Position numbers and translations under genes: made by a program. Shown piece by piece: positions 41,918 to 50,196 of a DNA stretch of 64,000 nt. This DNA is from Aldehydirespirator sp963662645 (lineage in GTDB: Bacteria > Actinomycetota > Acidimicrobiia > Acidimicrobiales > Aldehydirespiratoraceae). The stretch covers positions 930,001-994,000 of the forward strand of contig OY759762.1 in the NCBI GenBank assembly GCA_963662645.2, in the 5' to 3' direction. Every line of letters starts with the position of its first letter. Position 1 is the first letter of the stretch. The notes beneath the pieces are model-generated. The model ran no database searches, had not been told where the DNA came from, and saw nothing but the letters and a program-made list of their open reading frames with translations.

Positions 41918-42799
41918 CTAGCCGAGCGAGAGCGTCTCCCGGGCCTGGTCCGGGGTCTGGAGCCGGCCGCCCATCGCCTCCACCACCTGCCGCGCCCGGT
42001 CCACCAGATCGGCGTTGGAGGCGAACACCCCCCGAGCGAGATAGAGGTTGTCCTCGAGGCCCACCCTGATGTGACCGCCGAGCAGCATCGCCTGCGCGGC
42101 CCACGGGATCTGGCTGGCCGACAGAGCGAAGGTGGTGAACTCGGCTCCTGACGGGAGCAGGCGGGTGAGCGCGGCCAGCAGGCCGACATCGGTGGGCATG
42201 CCGTAGGGGATGCCAGTGCACAGCTGGATCCACGGCGGGTCGTCGATCAGGCCCTCTTCGACCAACGTGTTGGCCAGCCAGAGATGGCCTGTGTCGAAGA
42301 TCTCCAACTCGGGCTTGACACCCAGCTCACGGACCCGCTTGGCCATGTCGCGGATCATGTTCGGGGTGCTCACATATACCTGGTGGCCCTCGCCGAAGTT
42401 CAGCGTGCCGCAGTCGATGCTGCACATGTCGGGCTTGAGGGCCTCCACGTGGGCGAGGCGCTCCAGGCCGTTGACCAGATCGGTCCCCTCGGGCCGGAAG
42501 TCGAACGGGTCGGGGTCGCCGAGCAGCAGGTCGCCGCCCATGCCCGCGGTCGTGTTGATGATCACATCGGAGTTGGCCGCCCTCACCTGCTCCAGCACCT
42601 GGCGGTACAGGTCCACGTCGCGGGTGCCTTTGCCGGTGGCCGGGTCGCGCACATGGATGTGCACGATGGCCGCGCCCGCCTCGGCCGCGTCCAGCGCGGC
42701 CGACGCGATCTGAGAGGGCGTGATGGGCAGATCGGGATGCTTGCCCGCGGTGTCGCCCGCACCGGTCACCGCGCACGTGATGATCGGGTTGCGGTTCAC
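41918..42799 (-). CDS. BKACE (3-keto-5-aminohexanoate cleavage-type) enzyme, DUF849
   Basis: A 293-residue TIM-barrel enzyme with the family blocks NPIITCAVTGAGDTAGKHPD, IVHIHVRDPATGKGTRDVDL (zinc histidines), DVIINTTAGMGGD, DMCSIDCGTLNFG, PELEIFDTGHLWLA and HIRVGLEDNLYL. BKACE enzymes cleave beta-keto acids with acetyl-CoA. Known substrates are 3-keto-5-aminohexanoate (lysine fermentation) and dehydrocarnitine, which gives glycine betaine. The latter would feed the N-methyl pathway nearby, but this is inference. The start is a GTG at 42799 (or the adjacent GTG at 42802). It reads away from proS across a 99-nt gap. Confidence 0.85.
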   Translation of the reverse strand: MNRNPIITCAVTGAGDTAGKHPDLPITPSQIASAALDAAEAGAAIVHIHVRDPATGKGTRDVDLYRQVLEQVRAANSDVIINTTAGMGGDLLLGDPDPFDFRPEGTDLVNGLERLAHVEALKPDMCSIDCGTLNFGEGHQVYVSTPNMIRDMAKRVRELGVKPELEIFDTGHLWLANTLVEEGLIDDPPWIQLCTGIPYGMPTDVGLLAALTRLLPSGAEFTTFALSASQIPWAAQAMLLGGHIRVGLEDNLYLARGVFASNADLVDRARQVVEAMGGRLQTPDQARETLSLG

Positions 42800-42898
42800 C
42801 ACTGCAATCCTACCGCTCCAGGTGCGTTGGGGCTGCCTTCGGGCGGGGGCGTTTCGGGCGCGTCCAACCGCCCGCGACACCGATACGGTGACGGCGCT

Positions 42899-44608
42899 AT
42901 GAGATGGTCGAAGCTGTTCGTCCCGACGCTGCGCGACGCGCCCGCCGACGCCGAGGCGGCCAGCCACAAGCTGCTGGTGCGGAGCGGGTTCATCCGCCAG
43001 CTCCACGCGGGCCACTACTCGCTGCTGCCGCTGGGGCTGCGGGTGCACGACAAGGTCGAGAACATCGTGCGCCGGGGCATGGAGGAGATCGGAGCGCAGG
43101 AGTTCCTGCTGCCGGCCATGCACCCGGCCTCGATCTGGCAGCGATCGGGGCGCTGGGAGTCGGTGGGTCCCGAGATGTTCCGCCTCCAAGACCGCAAGGA
43201 GGCCGATCTGGCGCTGGGCATGACCCATGAGGAGGTGTTCAGCGAGATCGCCAGGGAGATCACCTCGTACCGGTCGCTGCCGCAGATCTGGTACCAGATC
43301 CAGTGGAAGTTCCGCGACGAGCCCCGGCCCAAGTCGGGCCTGCTGCGGGTGCGCGAGTTCGCCATGAAGGACAGCTACTCCTTCGACCTCGACGACGCCG
43401 GCTTGGACCATGCCTTCGAGATCCATCGAGAGGCCTACATCCGGACCTTCCGGCGGCTGTCGCTCGACGCGGTCGCAGTGGAGGCGTCGTCGGGCATGAT
43501 GGGCGGCACGGGGTCGGTCGAGTTCATGGTGCCCTCCCCCGCCGGTGAGGACGACATCGCCCGCTGCGGCGGCTGCGGCTATGCGGCCAACGTGGAGAGG
43601 GCCACCGCGACGCTGGCACCGGTCGACGACGGCGACGCCAGCGCCGACCTCGCCCGGTTCCCCACCCCGGGAGTCCGCACCATCGCCGCGCTTGAAACGG
43701 TCGAGGGCGGCGCGCCCGCCCACCGGCAGATCAAGACCATGGTCATGGTGCTCGACGGGGCGATGACGCTGGCTCTGGTGCGAGGCGACCACCAGCTCAA
43801 CCTCCAGAAGCTGGCCGACGGCACCCGGGCCGTCGATATCCGTCCGGCCGAGCCCGCCGAGACGCTGAAGCGCCTGGGCGCCCATCCCGGCTCGCTGGGA
43901 GCGGTGGGCGTGACGGACCTGCCCGTGGTAGCCGACCACGCGCTTCGGGGTCGGCGCAACCTGGCCACCGGCGCCAACGAGGACGACTGGCACTACTCCG
44001 GCGTGGACGTCGACCGGGACATCTCGGTGGACGAGTGGCTCGACCTGCGGGAGGTTTCGGCCGGGGAGCCGTGCGTGAACTGCGGCCAGCCCCTGGAGGT
44101 GGTGCGCTGCATCGAGACCGGCCACATCTTCAAGCTGGGCCGCCGCTACGCCGAGGCGATGGGGGCCACCGTGCTGGATGCCGAAGGGGTGGAGCGCACC
44201 ATCACCATGGGCTCCTACGGAATCGGCATCGGCCGGGCCATGGCTGCGGTGGCCGAAGTGCACCACGACGACCGGGGCCTTGTCTGGCCGGTGGAGGTGG
44301 CGCCGTATGAGACGGTGATCACCGTGGCCAGCATGCGCGACGACGACGCGGTGGCGGCGGCCGAGCAGCTCTACGGCGAGCTGCGGACACAAGGCGTGGA
44401 GGTGCTGCTGGACGACCGCGACGCCCGGGCCGGCGTGAAGTTCGCCGACGCCGAGCTGGTCGGCATCCCCTGGCGGATCACCGCGGGCCGGGCGGTGGCC
44501 GACGGCGAGGTCGAGCTGACGGCCCGGGCCACCGGCGACACGCAGCGGGTCGGGATCGAGGATGCCGCGGCCCAAGTGGCAGCGCGGCTGGCCGACGCCC
44601 GATCCTGA
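42899..44608 (+). CDS. proS: prolyl-tRNA synthetase, bacterial type
   Basis: A 569-residue class II synthetase with the bacterial-type editing (INS) domain between motifs 2 and 3. Landmarks are SKLFVPTLRDAPADAEAASH, the motif 1 region GLRVHDKVENIVRRGMEEIG, motif 2 WKFRDEPRPKSGLLRVREFA, then FAMKDSYSFD, the INS segment (RTIAALETVEGGAPAHRQIK), motif 3 GSYGIGIGRAMAA and the anticodon-binding C-terminal domain (GVEVLLDDRDARAGVKFADA). It charges tRNA-Pro and removes mischarged alanine. The length matches the E. coli enzyme. The stop codon lies in the first unit of a tandem repeat that runs on to 44732. Confidence 0.95.
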   Translation: MRWSKLFVPTLRDAPADAEAASHKLLVRSGFIRQLHAGHYSLLPLGLRVHDKVENIVRRGMEEIGAQEFLLPAMHPASIWQRSGRWESVGPEMFRLQDRKEADLALGMTHEEVFSEIAREITSYRSLPQIWYQIQWKFRDEPRPKSGLLRVREFAMKDSYSFDLDDAGLDHAFEIHREAYIRTFRRLSLDAVAVEASSGMMGGTGSVEFMVPSPAGEDDIARCGGCGYAANVERATATLAPVDDGDASADLARFPTPGVRTIAALETVEGGAPAHRQIKTMVMVLDGAMTLALVRGDHQLNLQKLADGTRAVDIRPAEPAETLKRLGAHPGSLGAVGVTDLPVVADHALRGRRNLATGANEDDWHYSGVDVDRDISVDEWLDLREVSAGEPCVNCGQPLEVVRCIETGHIFKLGRRYAEAMGATVLDAEGVERTITMGSYGIGIGRAMAAVAEVHHDDRGLVWPVEVAPYETVITVASMRDDDAVAAAEQLYGELRTQGVEVLLDDRDARAGVKFADAELVGIPWRITAGRAVADGEVELTARATGDTQRVGIEDAAAQVAARLADARS

Positions 44609-44732
44609 CAGGCGCCCGATCCCGGCAGACGCCCGATCCTGACAGGCGCCCGATCCCGGCAGACGCCCGATCCCGGCAGACGCCCGATCCCGGCAGACGC
44701 CCGATCCTGACAGGCGCCCGATCCCGGCTGAA
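44597..44732 (+). repeat. eight tandem 17-nt units starting in the proS 3' end
   Basis: Units alternate between CCCGATCCTGACAGGCG and CCCGATCCCGGCAGACG. The first unit holds the proS stop codon, so the array looks like repeated copying of the gene's last codons. It fills the gap to the iclR stop (convergent) and carries no other feature. Confidence 0.93.
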
Positions 44733-44741
44733 GACCGGATC

Positions 44742-45485
44742 TCAGTCCGATAGCTGCATCGAGAGGCGGCTGGCCGCCTCGATCACCGCCATGCCGAGGT
44801 CGTGGGTGTAGTCGGGGTTCGGGAACCGGTACGCCGGCCCGTGGACGTGCAGGGCCGCCTCCACGCTGCCCTCGTTCTCGAAAACGGGAGCGGCCACGGA
44901 ATTGAGCTCCTCGGCGAATTCCTCATACACCCAGGCGTATCCGATGCTGCGAATCTGCTCCAGCCGATCCCGGATCTCGTCCGGGTCAGTCATGGTCCAG
45001 GGCGTGCATTGGACCAGCGGCGCGGCCATGTACCTGTCGATAAAGCTGGGTCGCTGGTGGGCGAGGATGACCAGGCCCGAGGGCACGGCGTGCAGCGGCG
45101 CGTACTCGCCGGTCCAGTCCCGCACCTGGATATTGGACGAAGACTCGGTCTGGTCGAGGTAGTAGACCTGCCCGCCGTCGATGATCGACAGCCCCGCGAC
45201 CTCGTCCAGGCTCTCGGCCAGCTCCAGCAGGTGGGGCCGAGCCGCGGCCACCAGGTTGCGGCCCCGGGGCGCCGATCCGGCCAGGTCGATCAGGCCCGAG
45301 CCCAGCCGGTACTCGCCGCCGGCCTCGGTCTGTTCGACGGCCTGCTCCTCCTCGAGGGAGGCCAGCAGGCGGGCCACTGTGCTCTTGGGGAGGTCGACCC
45401 GCTCGGCCAGTTCGGTGACGCCCACCGGACCCAGCGCCAGCGCCCGCAGCAGCGCGAACGACCTCTTGATCGACTGCACCGTCAC
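44742..45485 (-). CDS. IclR-family transcriptional regulator
   Basis: A 247-residue regulator. The N-terminal winged helix-turn-helix is SFALLRALALGPVGVTELAE, then RVDLPKSTVARLLASLEEEQ. The C-terminal effector domain has LVAAARPHLLELAESLDEVA, AVPSGLVILAHQRP and SIGYAWVYEEFAEELNSVAA. It is the last gene of an apparent operon (demethylating dehydrogenase, etfB, etfA, this gene) with a 51-nt gap before it holding a TGGAA-N7-TTCCA palindrome, suggesting autoregulation. It is a good candidate to bind the related GGAA/TTCC palindromes upstream of fhs and serA/folD and to respond to an N-methyl compound or a C1 intermediate. The start is GTG 45485. Confidence 0.87.
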   Translation of the reverse strand: MTVQSIKRSFALLRALALGPVGVTELAERVDLPKSTVARLLASLEEEQAVEQTEAGGEYRLGSGLIDLAGSAPRGRNLVAAARPHLLELAESLDEVAGLSIIDGGQVYYLDQTESSSNIQVRDWTGEYAPLHAVPSGLVILAHQRPSFIDRYMAAPLVQCTPWTMTDPDEIRDRLEQIRSIGYAWVYEEFAEELNSVAAPVFENEGSVEAALHVHGPAYRFPNPDYTHDLGMAVIEAASRLSMQLSD

Positions 45486-45511
45486 GCCGGCAGCCCACCT
45501 TCTCTCATGCG

Positions 45512-45528
45512 TGGAATCGTGCGTTCCA
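45512..45528. promoter_or_regulatory. palindromic candidate operator upstream of iclR-type gene
   Basis: TGGAATCGTGCGTTCCA is a 5-bp-arm palindrome (TGGAA and TTCCA) in the 51-nt gap before the regulator start. IclR proteins often bind TGGAA-like inverted sites. It shares GGAATCG and TTCC with the sites at 50086-50110. Confidence 0.5.
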
Positions 45529-45536
45529 TGAAATGA

Positions 45537-46538
45537 TCAGGGCCGGTCCCGCCGGCGGCGGATCTCGGCGGAGATCGCCGGTATGACTTGGTGCAGGTCG
45601 CCGATCACCGCCCAGTCCGCCTTCACCACCATGTTGGCCTCGGGGTCGATGTTGATGGCCAGGATGCGCTTCGAGCCCACGGCCCCCACCCAGTGCTGTA
45701 TGGCACCGGAGATACCCGAGGCGATGTAGATCTCCGGGGCGATGCGGGTGCCGGTCTGGCCGACCTGGTCGGAGTGCGGCCGCCAGCCGTTGTTGGTGAC
45801 GGCCCGGCTGCAGCCGACCCGGCCGCCCAGCAGCTCGGCCAGCTCCTCCAACGGCGCGAACCCCTCGGCGGAGCCGACGCCGCGGCCGCCGCCCACCACC
45901 ACCGGCGCGGTGGGCAGGGTGACACCCGCCTCCAGCACGACCCGGTCCTTCACCACGGTGCGGGCCAGCGCGGCGTCGAGATCCACAGGCACGGCCTGAA
46001 CCTCGGGGGGCCCGGCGGGCGCGGGCTCGGCCGGTGCGGAAGCCACCGTGTGCAGGCCGCAGGTGAGCAGCGCGGTGCCGGCGGCGAGCGTGGCGTCCTC
46101 CAGCAGCGATCCTCCCCACTGGATACGGGTCATGGACCACTGCCCGCCCTCGCCGGGCGGCGGAGTGATGTCGGTGCAGTTGGCGACGAACGGCCAGTCG
46201 AGGCGAGCCGCGGCCTGGGCCATCACCTCGTTGCCCCGCTCGCTGCCGCAGGCCAGCACCGCGCCGGGCTCGAGCGCATTGACGACCTGGGCCAGCGACT
46301 GGCCCCACGCCTCGGGGCCGAAGTCGCTCAGCACCTCGTGCTCCACGGTGTACAGCCGGGCGGCGCCATGGTCGCCGGAGGTGGCCGCGACCTGCTCGGT
46401 CGCCGCCGCGCCGGCCCCGATCGCCACCGCGTGCATCTCGACACCCATCTTCGCCGCCAGCGTCCGCCCGAACGTGAGCGCCTCCCGGGCGGGCTCGCCG
46501 AGCGCGCCCCTGTCATGCTCGAGCACCACCAGCAGCAT
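45537..46538 (-). CDS. etfA: electron transfer flavoprotein alpha subunit
   Basis: A 333-residue ETF alpha subunit. The N-terminal half binds the beta subunit, and the C-terminal FAD domain carries APVVVGGGRGVGSAEGFAPL, then ELLGGRVGCSRAVTNNGW, QVGQTGTRIAPEIYIASGIS, GAIQHWVGAVGSKRILAINI and DPEANMVVKADWAVIGD. It takes electrons from the N-methyl dehydrogenase encoded upstream in the same operon and hands them to the quinone pool through ETF-quinone oxidoreductase, not seen here. The ATG at 46538 (or the GTG at 46541) overlaps a TGA left from a duplicated etfB end. It is followed by the iclR-type gene. Confidence 0.93.
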   Translation of the reverse strand: MLLVVLEHDRGALGEPAREALTFGRTLAAKMGVEMHAVAIGAGAAATEQVAATSGDHGAARLYTVEHEVLSDFGPEAWGQSLAQVVNALEPGAVLACGSERGNEVMAQAAARLDWPFVANCTDITPPPGEGGQWSMTRIQWGGSLLEDATLAAGTALLTCGLHTVASAPAEPAPAGPPEVQAVPVDLDAALARTVVKDRVVLEAGVTLPTAPVVVGGGRGVGSAEGFAPLEELAELLGGRVGCSRAVTNNGWRPHSDQVGQTGTRIAPEIYIASGISGAIQHWVGAVGSKRILAINIDPEANMVVKADWAVIGDLHQVIPAISAEIRRRRDRP

Positions 46539-46630
46539 CACACCCGCCCCAGTTCCTGCAAACCCGCCGCGGCCATCACACCCGCCCCAGTTCCTGCAAA
46601 CCCGCCGCGGCCATCAGACCAGCCCCAGTT
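46536..46630 (-). repeat. two and a half 38-nt units copying the etfB 3' end
   Basis: Units at 46536-46573 and 46574-46611 are identical, and a third partial copy (46612-46630) is the real end of etfB. On the minus strand each contains GAACTGGGGCGGGTGTGATG against GAACTGGGGCTGGTCTGATG in etfB itself. The copies push the etfA start 75 nt away from the etfB stop, and each retains a TGATG overlap. Confidence 0.9.
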
Positions 46631-47378
46631 CTTCGAGCACGTCGACGGCTGCGGGAGCGGCGTCGGGACCGTCGCCGAGGATCACGGTCTGCGACACGGT
46701 CTCCACCGGACGGTGCAGACGAACCAGGGCCTGGTCACCGGCGGCCGTGTCGAGTTCGAGCGTCGTGATCTGCAGCTTCTTGGACGCCAAGCGCCCTCTC
46801 ATGGTCGGGTAGCGGGGAAGGTTGATGCCCTCCTTCACGCCGAGCGCGGCGGGCAGGTCCAGCTCGTACACCTCGAAGCCGCCGTCGATCTCTCGGCGGG
46901 CCCGCACGACCGGGCCGTCCACATCGATCCCCTTGATGCCGTTGACGATGGGGCGGCCCAACGCATAGGCGACCCGCACGCCCACCTGGAAGCCGCCCGA
47001 GTCGGCCGACTCGTTGCCGAACAGGATCAGGTCGAAGGCGCCGCCGTCGGCCTCCAGCGACTCGATGGCCGCGGTCAGGGCCCGGGCGGTGCGCTGGGGG
47101 TCCCAGGACGTCCCGTCGGTCTGGATCAGCACACCGTCGTGGGCGCCCACCGACGCTGCGTAGCGCAACTGCTCGGCGGCCTCGGCCGAACCCAGGGTGA
47201 GCACCGTCACCTCGCCGCCGGTGCGCTCCGCGATCTGCACGGCCTCCTCCACGCCGCACTCCTCGTGCGGGCTGGTGGTGAAGCCCAGGTGGGCGGCGTC
47301 GACGGCAAGGCCGTCCGCGGTGACGTTGATCTTGGCACCGGGTGCCGGTACCCGCTTCACGCAGCACAGGATCCGCAT
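46614..47378 (-). CDS. etfB: electron transfer flavoprotein beta subunit
   Basis: A 254-residue ETF beta subunit. It has the opening RILCCVKRVPAPGAKINVT, the adenine-nucleotide loop VLTLGSAEAAEQLRYAASVG and AHDGVLIQTD, FDLILFGNESADSGGFQVGV (family signature region), and LPAALGVKEGINLPRYPTMR followed by GRLASKKLQI. It forms the heterodimer with EtfA. Placement directly after the GcvT-fused FAD dehydrogenase (75-nt gap) indicates that it is the dedicated acceptor of that enzyme. The ATG at 47378 fits the family start. Its last codons have been duplicated twice downstream. Confidence 0.94.
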   Translation of the reverse strand: MRILCCVKRVPAPGAKINVTADGLAVDAAHLGFTTSPHEECGVEEAVQIAERTGGEVTVLTLGSAEAAEQLRYAASVGAHDGVLIQTDGTSWDPQRTARALTAAIESLEADGGAFDLILFGNESADSGGFQVGVRVAYALGRPIVNGIKGIDVDGPVVRARREIDGGFEVYELDLPAALGVKEGINLPRYPTMRGRLASKKLQITTLELDTAAGDQALVRLHRPVETVSQTVILGDGPDAAPAAVDVLEELGLV

Positions 47379-47453
47379 GTCACCGCTCTCCCGGGATCCG
47401 TCCGTCGATTCCTCGACCCATCACTGCTACTACACCCCGCTCCAAAGCCGGCC

Positions 47454-49988
47454 CTAGCTCTTCATGCGGGAGTCGTCGGGGTCGAACACGGCGCCGGTGC
47501 CCGCCACCCGTACCGGGAACAGCTCGTTCATGTACATGACCTGGAGATCGGTGCCCGGCGCGGCCAGTTCCGAGGGCAGGTAGCCCATCAGCAGGTGCTT
47601 GCCCACCGAGGGGCCGGGGCCGGCCGTGGTGACCCTCGACACCCGGCCGTGGGAGTCGACGATGCGCTCGCCGTCACCGGTGAGGATCGGCTCGTTGCCG
47701 CCCTGCATGTAGCGCTTGCGGCCTCGCGCGTCGTGCAGGTCCTCCACCGTCAGCACGCACATCTGCACCTCGGGTTCGCCCGCCTCGCGGGCCGCCAGGT
47801 AGGCCTCCTTGCCGATGAAGTCGGCCGCCTTCACCCGGGGCCGGGCCAGGCCGGCCTCCAGCGGGTTGTACTCGCTCTCCAGCTCGGCGCCCATGAGGCG
47901 GTAGCCCTTCTCCAGGCGGCCGGACGTGCCGTACACGCCGCCGCCGGTGGGCCGCAGCCCGTAGTCGGCACCGACCCGCATCAGCGCGTCCCACACCGCG
48001 GGGCCGTCGTCCCAGGCCAGGTAGATCTCCCAGCCCGTGTCGCCGACGTAGGAGATGCGGAACAGGGTGGCGGCCACCGGCCGGCCGGCGCCGCAGTCAA
48101 GCTCAACATCCAGCAGGGAGCCGTAGGACGATCCGGCCTGGCTCAGGTCGGCGTCGCACAGGGCGCCCAGCACCGCGGGGGCGTTGGGTCCCCACAGGCC
48201 GAGGGTTGTGATCTCGTCGGTGATATTGGTGAAGCTCACCGATCCGTCAGTCGGCATGTGGCGGCGGGTCCAGAACTCGTCGCGCCCGCCGTCGAACACG
48301 CCGGTCACGATCCGCACCCGCTCGGGGGCCATGCGCATCATGGTCAGGTCGGAGTGGAACCCGCCGTCGGGAGTGAGCCACGGCGTATAGATGGATCGGC
48401 CCACCGGCACGTCGATCTTGTTGACGGCGAGGCGGTCGGCGTAGGCAACCGCGCCCGGTCCGGTCAGCTCGTAGATCTGGAACGCGCTCAAGTCGACCAG
48501 CCCGCAGTTGTCCCGCAGGTTGAGGTGCTCGGCGTTGGTGATCGGGCTCCACCAGCGGTTGTCCCACTCGACCTCGCGCTCGGACAGGCCGTAGCGCTCC
48601 ACTAGGTCGGCGTTGGACTCGAACCACTGGGGCCGCTCCCAGGTGCGGGCCTGGAAGAAGAAGGCGCCGAGGTCCTCCTGGCGCGAGAAGTACGGCCCGA
48701 CACGCAGGTTGCGGCGGCTCTCCCACTGCTCGGCCGGGTGGACGATCCCGTAGGTCTTGTTGAAGTGCTCGGCGGAGCGGGCCCAGATGTGGTCGTCGGG
48801 CCGCTCCTCGGGATAGAAGCGGGCGATGTCGGCGCCGTGGACGTCGATCACCCGGGGATAGCCGAAGGTCATCCACTCGGCCACCACCTGGGCCATGCCG
48901 GGACCCTCCTTGACCCACACGGCGGCGGCCGACCACAGGTTGCGGACCTCGGGGACCTCGCCCAGGCACGGCATCGCGTCGGGCGTGAGCGAGAGCAGGC
49001 CGTTGATGGCGTACTTGATCTCGGCGTCGCCCAGCATGTCCATCAGCTCGATGGCCTGCTCCATCTGGGGATCGAAGTCGTCGGGCGTGAACGGCATCTC
49101 GGTGGGCGAGAGCGCGGCCTCCTCGTTGGACGGGATGTCGTCGGGGTGGTGGAAGATGGGACGGTGGGCGTAGGAGCCCACTTCCATCGAGCCTGCCGTC
49201 TGGCGCTCGTAGCAGAACGTGTCCATGTCCCGCACGATCGGGTAGCCGATCTCGTTGCCGGTGGCGGCGAGGATGTCCATCGGCCCGACGTCGGCCATCT
49301 GGTGCACGGCCGGAACCAGCGGGATGTAGGCGCCGGCCATGTTGGCCAGCCGGTTGGACCAAACGCCGCAGGCGATTACCACGTACTCGGTCTCGATGGT
49401 TCCCGCGTCGGTGACCACTGCGGTGACGGTGCGGTCGCCGGGATTGGGGCCCGGCTCCGTCAGGATGTCGAGCACCTCGGTGTTGGCCAGCACCCGACAC
49501 CCGTTGTCAACGGCCAGGCGACGCATGACCGTGCCTGTCTCCAGCGAGTCGACCACCGACACCGTCGGGCAGTAGAACCCGCCCAGGATCACGTCGGTGT
49601 TGACGAATGGGACGAGCTCGGCAACCTCCGCGGGGGTGAGCAGCCGGGCCTCCACTCCCCAGGCGGTGGCCGATGTCATGCGCCGCTGGAGCTCGTCCAT
49701 CCGCTCCTGCGTGCGGGCCACCTCGATCCCGCCCGAGTCGACCGACAGGTCGAGGTCGCGATACTGGTTGGCGCTCTGCACGCCGAGCAGGCACATCTCC
49801 TTGTTGTGGTCCACCGGGAAGATGAAGTTCGATGCGTGACCGGTCGACCCGCCCGGGTTGGGCAGGGGTCCCTTGTCCACCAAGACCAGGTCGTTCCAGC
49901 CGAGCTTGGTCAAGTGGCCTACGAGACAGTTGCCGACTATGCCGGCGCCGATCACCACGCACTTGGCGCTGGCGGGGAACTCGCTCAC
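47454..49988 (-). CDS. FAD-dependent dimethylglycine/sarcosine-type dehydrogenase with GcvT domain
   Basis: An 844-residue two-part enzyme. The N-terminal DAO-type FAD domain has VVIGAGIVGNCLVGHLTKLG and GGSTGHASNFIFPVDH (the GSTxHA histidine carries covalent FAD in mammalian dimethylglycine dehydrogenase). The C-terminal half is a GcvT-like tetrahydrofolate domain with NCGLVDLSAFQIYELTGPGA, RISYVGDTGWEIYLAWDDGP and EAGLARPRVKAADFIGKEAY. It oxidatively demethylates dimethylglycine, sarcosine or a similar amine, passing the methyl carbon to tetrahydrofolate as 5,10-methylene and the electrons to ETF. AGGAGG is 7 nt before the GTG at 49988. The ATG at 49994 is too close to it but cannot be excluded. 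It heads the operon with etfB, etfA and the IclR-type regulator. Confidence 0.88.
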   Translation of the reverse strand: MSEFPASAKCVVIGAGIVGNCLVGHLTKLGWNDLVLVDKGPLPNPGGSTGHASNFIFPVDHNKEMCLLGVQSANQYRDLDLSVDSGGIEVARTQERMDELQRRMTSATAWGVEARLLTPAEVAELVPFVNTDVILGGFYCPTVSVVDSLETGTVMRRLAVDNGCRVLANTEVLDILTEPGPNPGDRTVTAVVTDAGTIETEYVVIACGVWSNRLANMAGAYIPLVPAVHQMADVGPMDILAATGNEIGYPIVRDMDTFCYERQTAGSMEVGSYAHRPIFHHPDDIPSNEEAALSPTEMPFTPDDFDPQMEQAIELMDMLGDAEIKYAINGLLSLTPDAMPCLGEVPEVRNLWSAAAVWVKEGPGMAQVVAEWMTFGYPRVIDVHGADIARFYPEERPDDHIWARSAEHFNKTYGIVHPAEQWESRRNLRVGPYFSRQEDLGAFFFQARTWERPQWFESNADLVERYGLSEREVEWDNRWWSPITNAEHLNLRDNCGLVDLSAFQIYELTGPGAVAYADRLAVNKIDVPVGRSIYTPWLTPDGGFHSDLTMMRMAPERVRIVTGVFDGGRDEFWTRRHMPTDGSVSFTNITDEITTLGLWGPNAPAVLGALCDADLSQAGSSYGSLLDVELDCGAGRPVAATLFRISYVGDTGWEIYLAWDDGPAVWDALMRVGADYGLRPTGGGVYGTSGRLEKGYRLMGAELESEYNPLEAGLARPRVKAADFIGKEAYLAAREAGEPEVQMCVLTVEDLHDARGRKRYMQGGNEPILTGDGERIVDSHGRVSRVTTAGPGPSVGKHLLMGYLPSELAAPGTDLQVMYMNELFPVRVAGTGAVFDPDDSRMKS

Positions 49989-50085
49989 ATCCATTCCTCC
50001 TGTGCTGCTGTGCCAGCGGGACTGGGATCTCATGTAGTCTGCGGCGTCCACCTTGGGGGCAGATGCCACATCGGCGTTCTGTAAT

Positions 50086-50110
50086 GCGGAATCGTTCCGC
50101 GATACGGAAC
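50086..50110. promoter_or_regulatory. overlapping palindromic operators between the dehydrogenase and fhs
   Basis: GCGGAATCGTTCCGC (50086-50100) is a perfect palindrome, and GTTCCGCGATACGGAAC (50094-50110) is another that shares its TTCCG half. The second has the form GTTCCG-N5-CGGAAC, also present at 57268-57284. They lie between divergent starts at 49988 and 50197, where one regulator could control both directions. Confidence 0.6.
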
Positions 50111-50196
50111 GACAAGCTACCCTCCGGGTAGTGCCGCGCCAACACCTTGGCCGGTTCCGTCAACCGCACAAGACTGCTGCGAAAGGAAGGGCAACG

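Noticed and set aside
45588..48605. Open frame of 1005 codons on the plus strand
   Set aside because: It lies opposite the well-supported etfA, etfB and dehydrogenase genes. Its translation is rich in His, Arg and Gly with no family match, as expected for antisense frames in GC-rich DNA.
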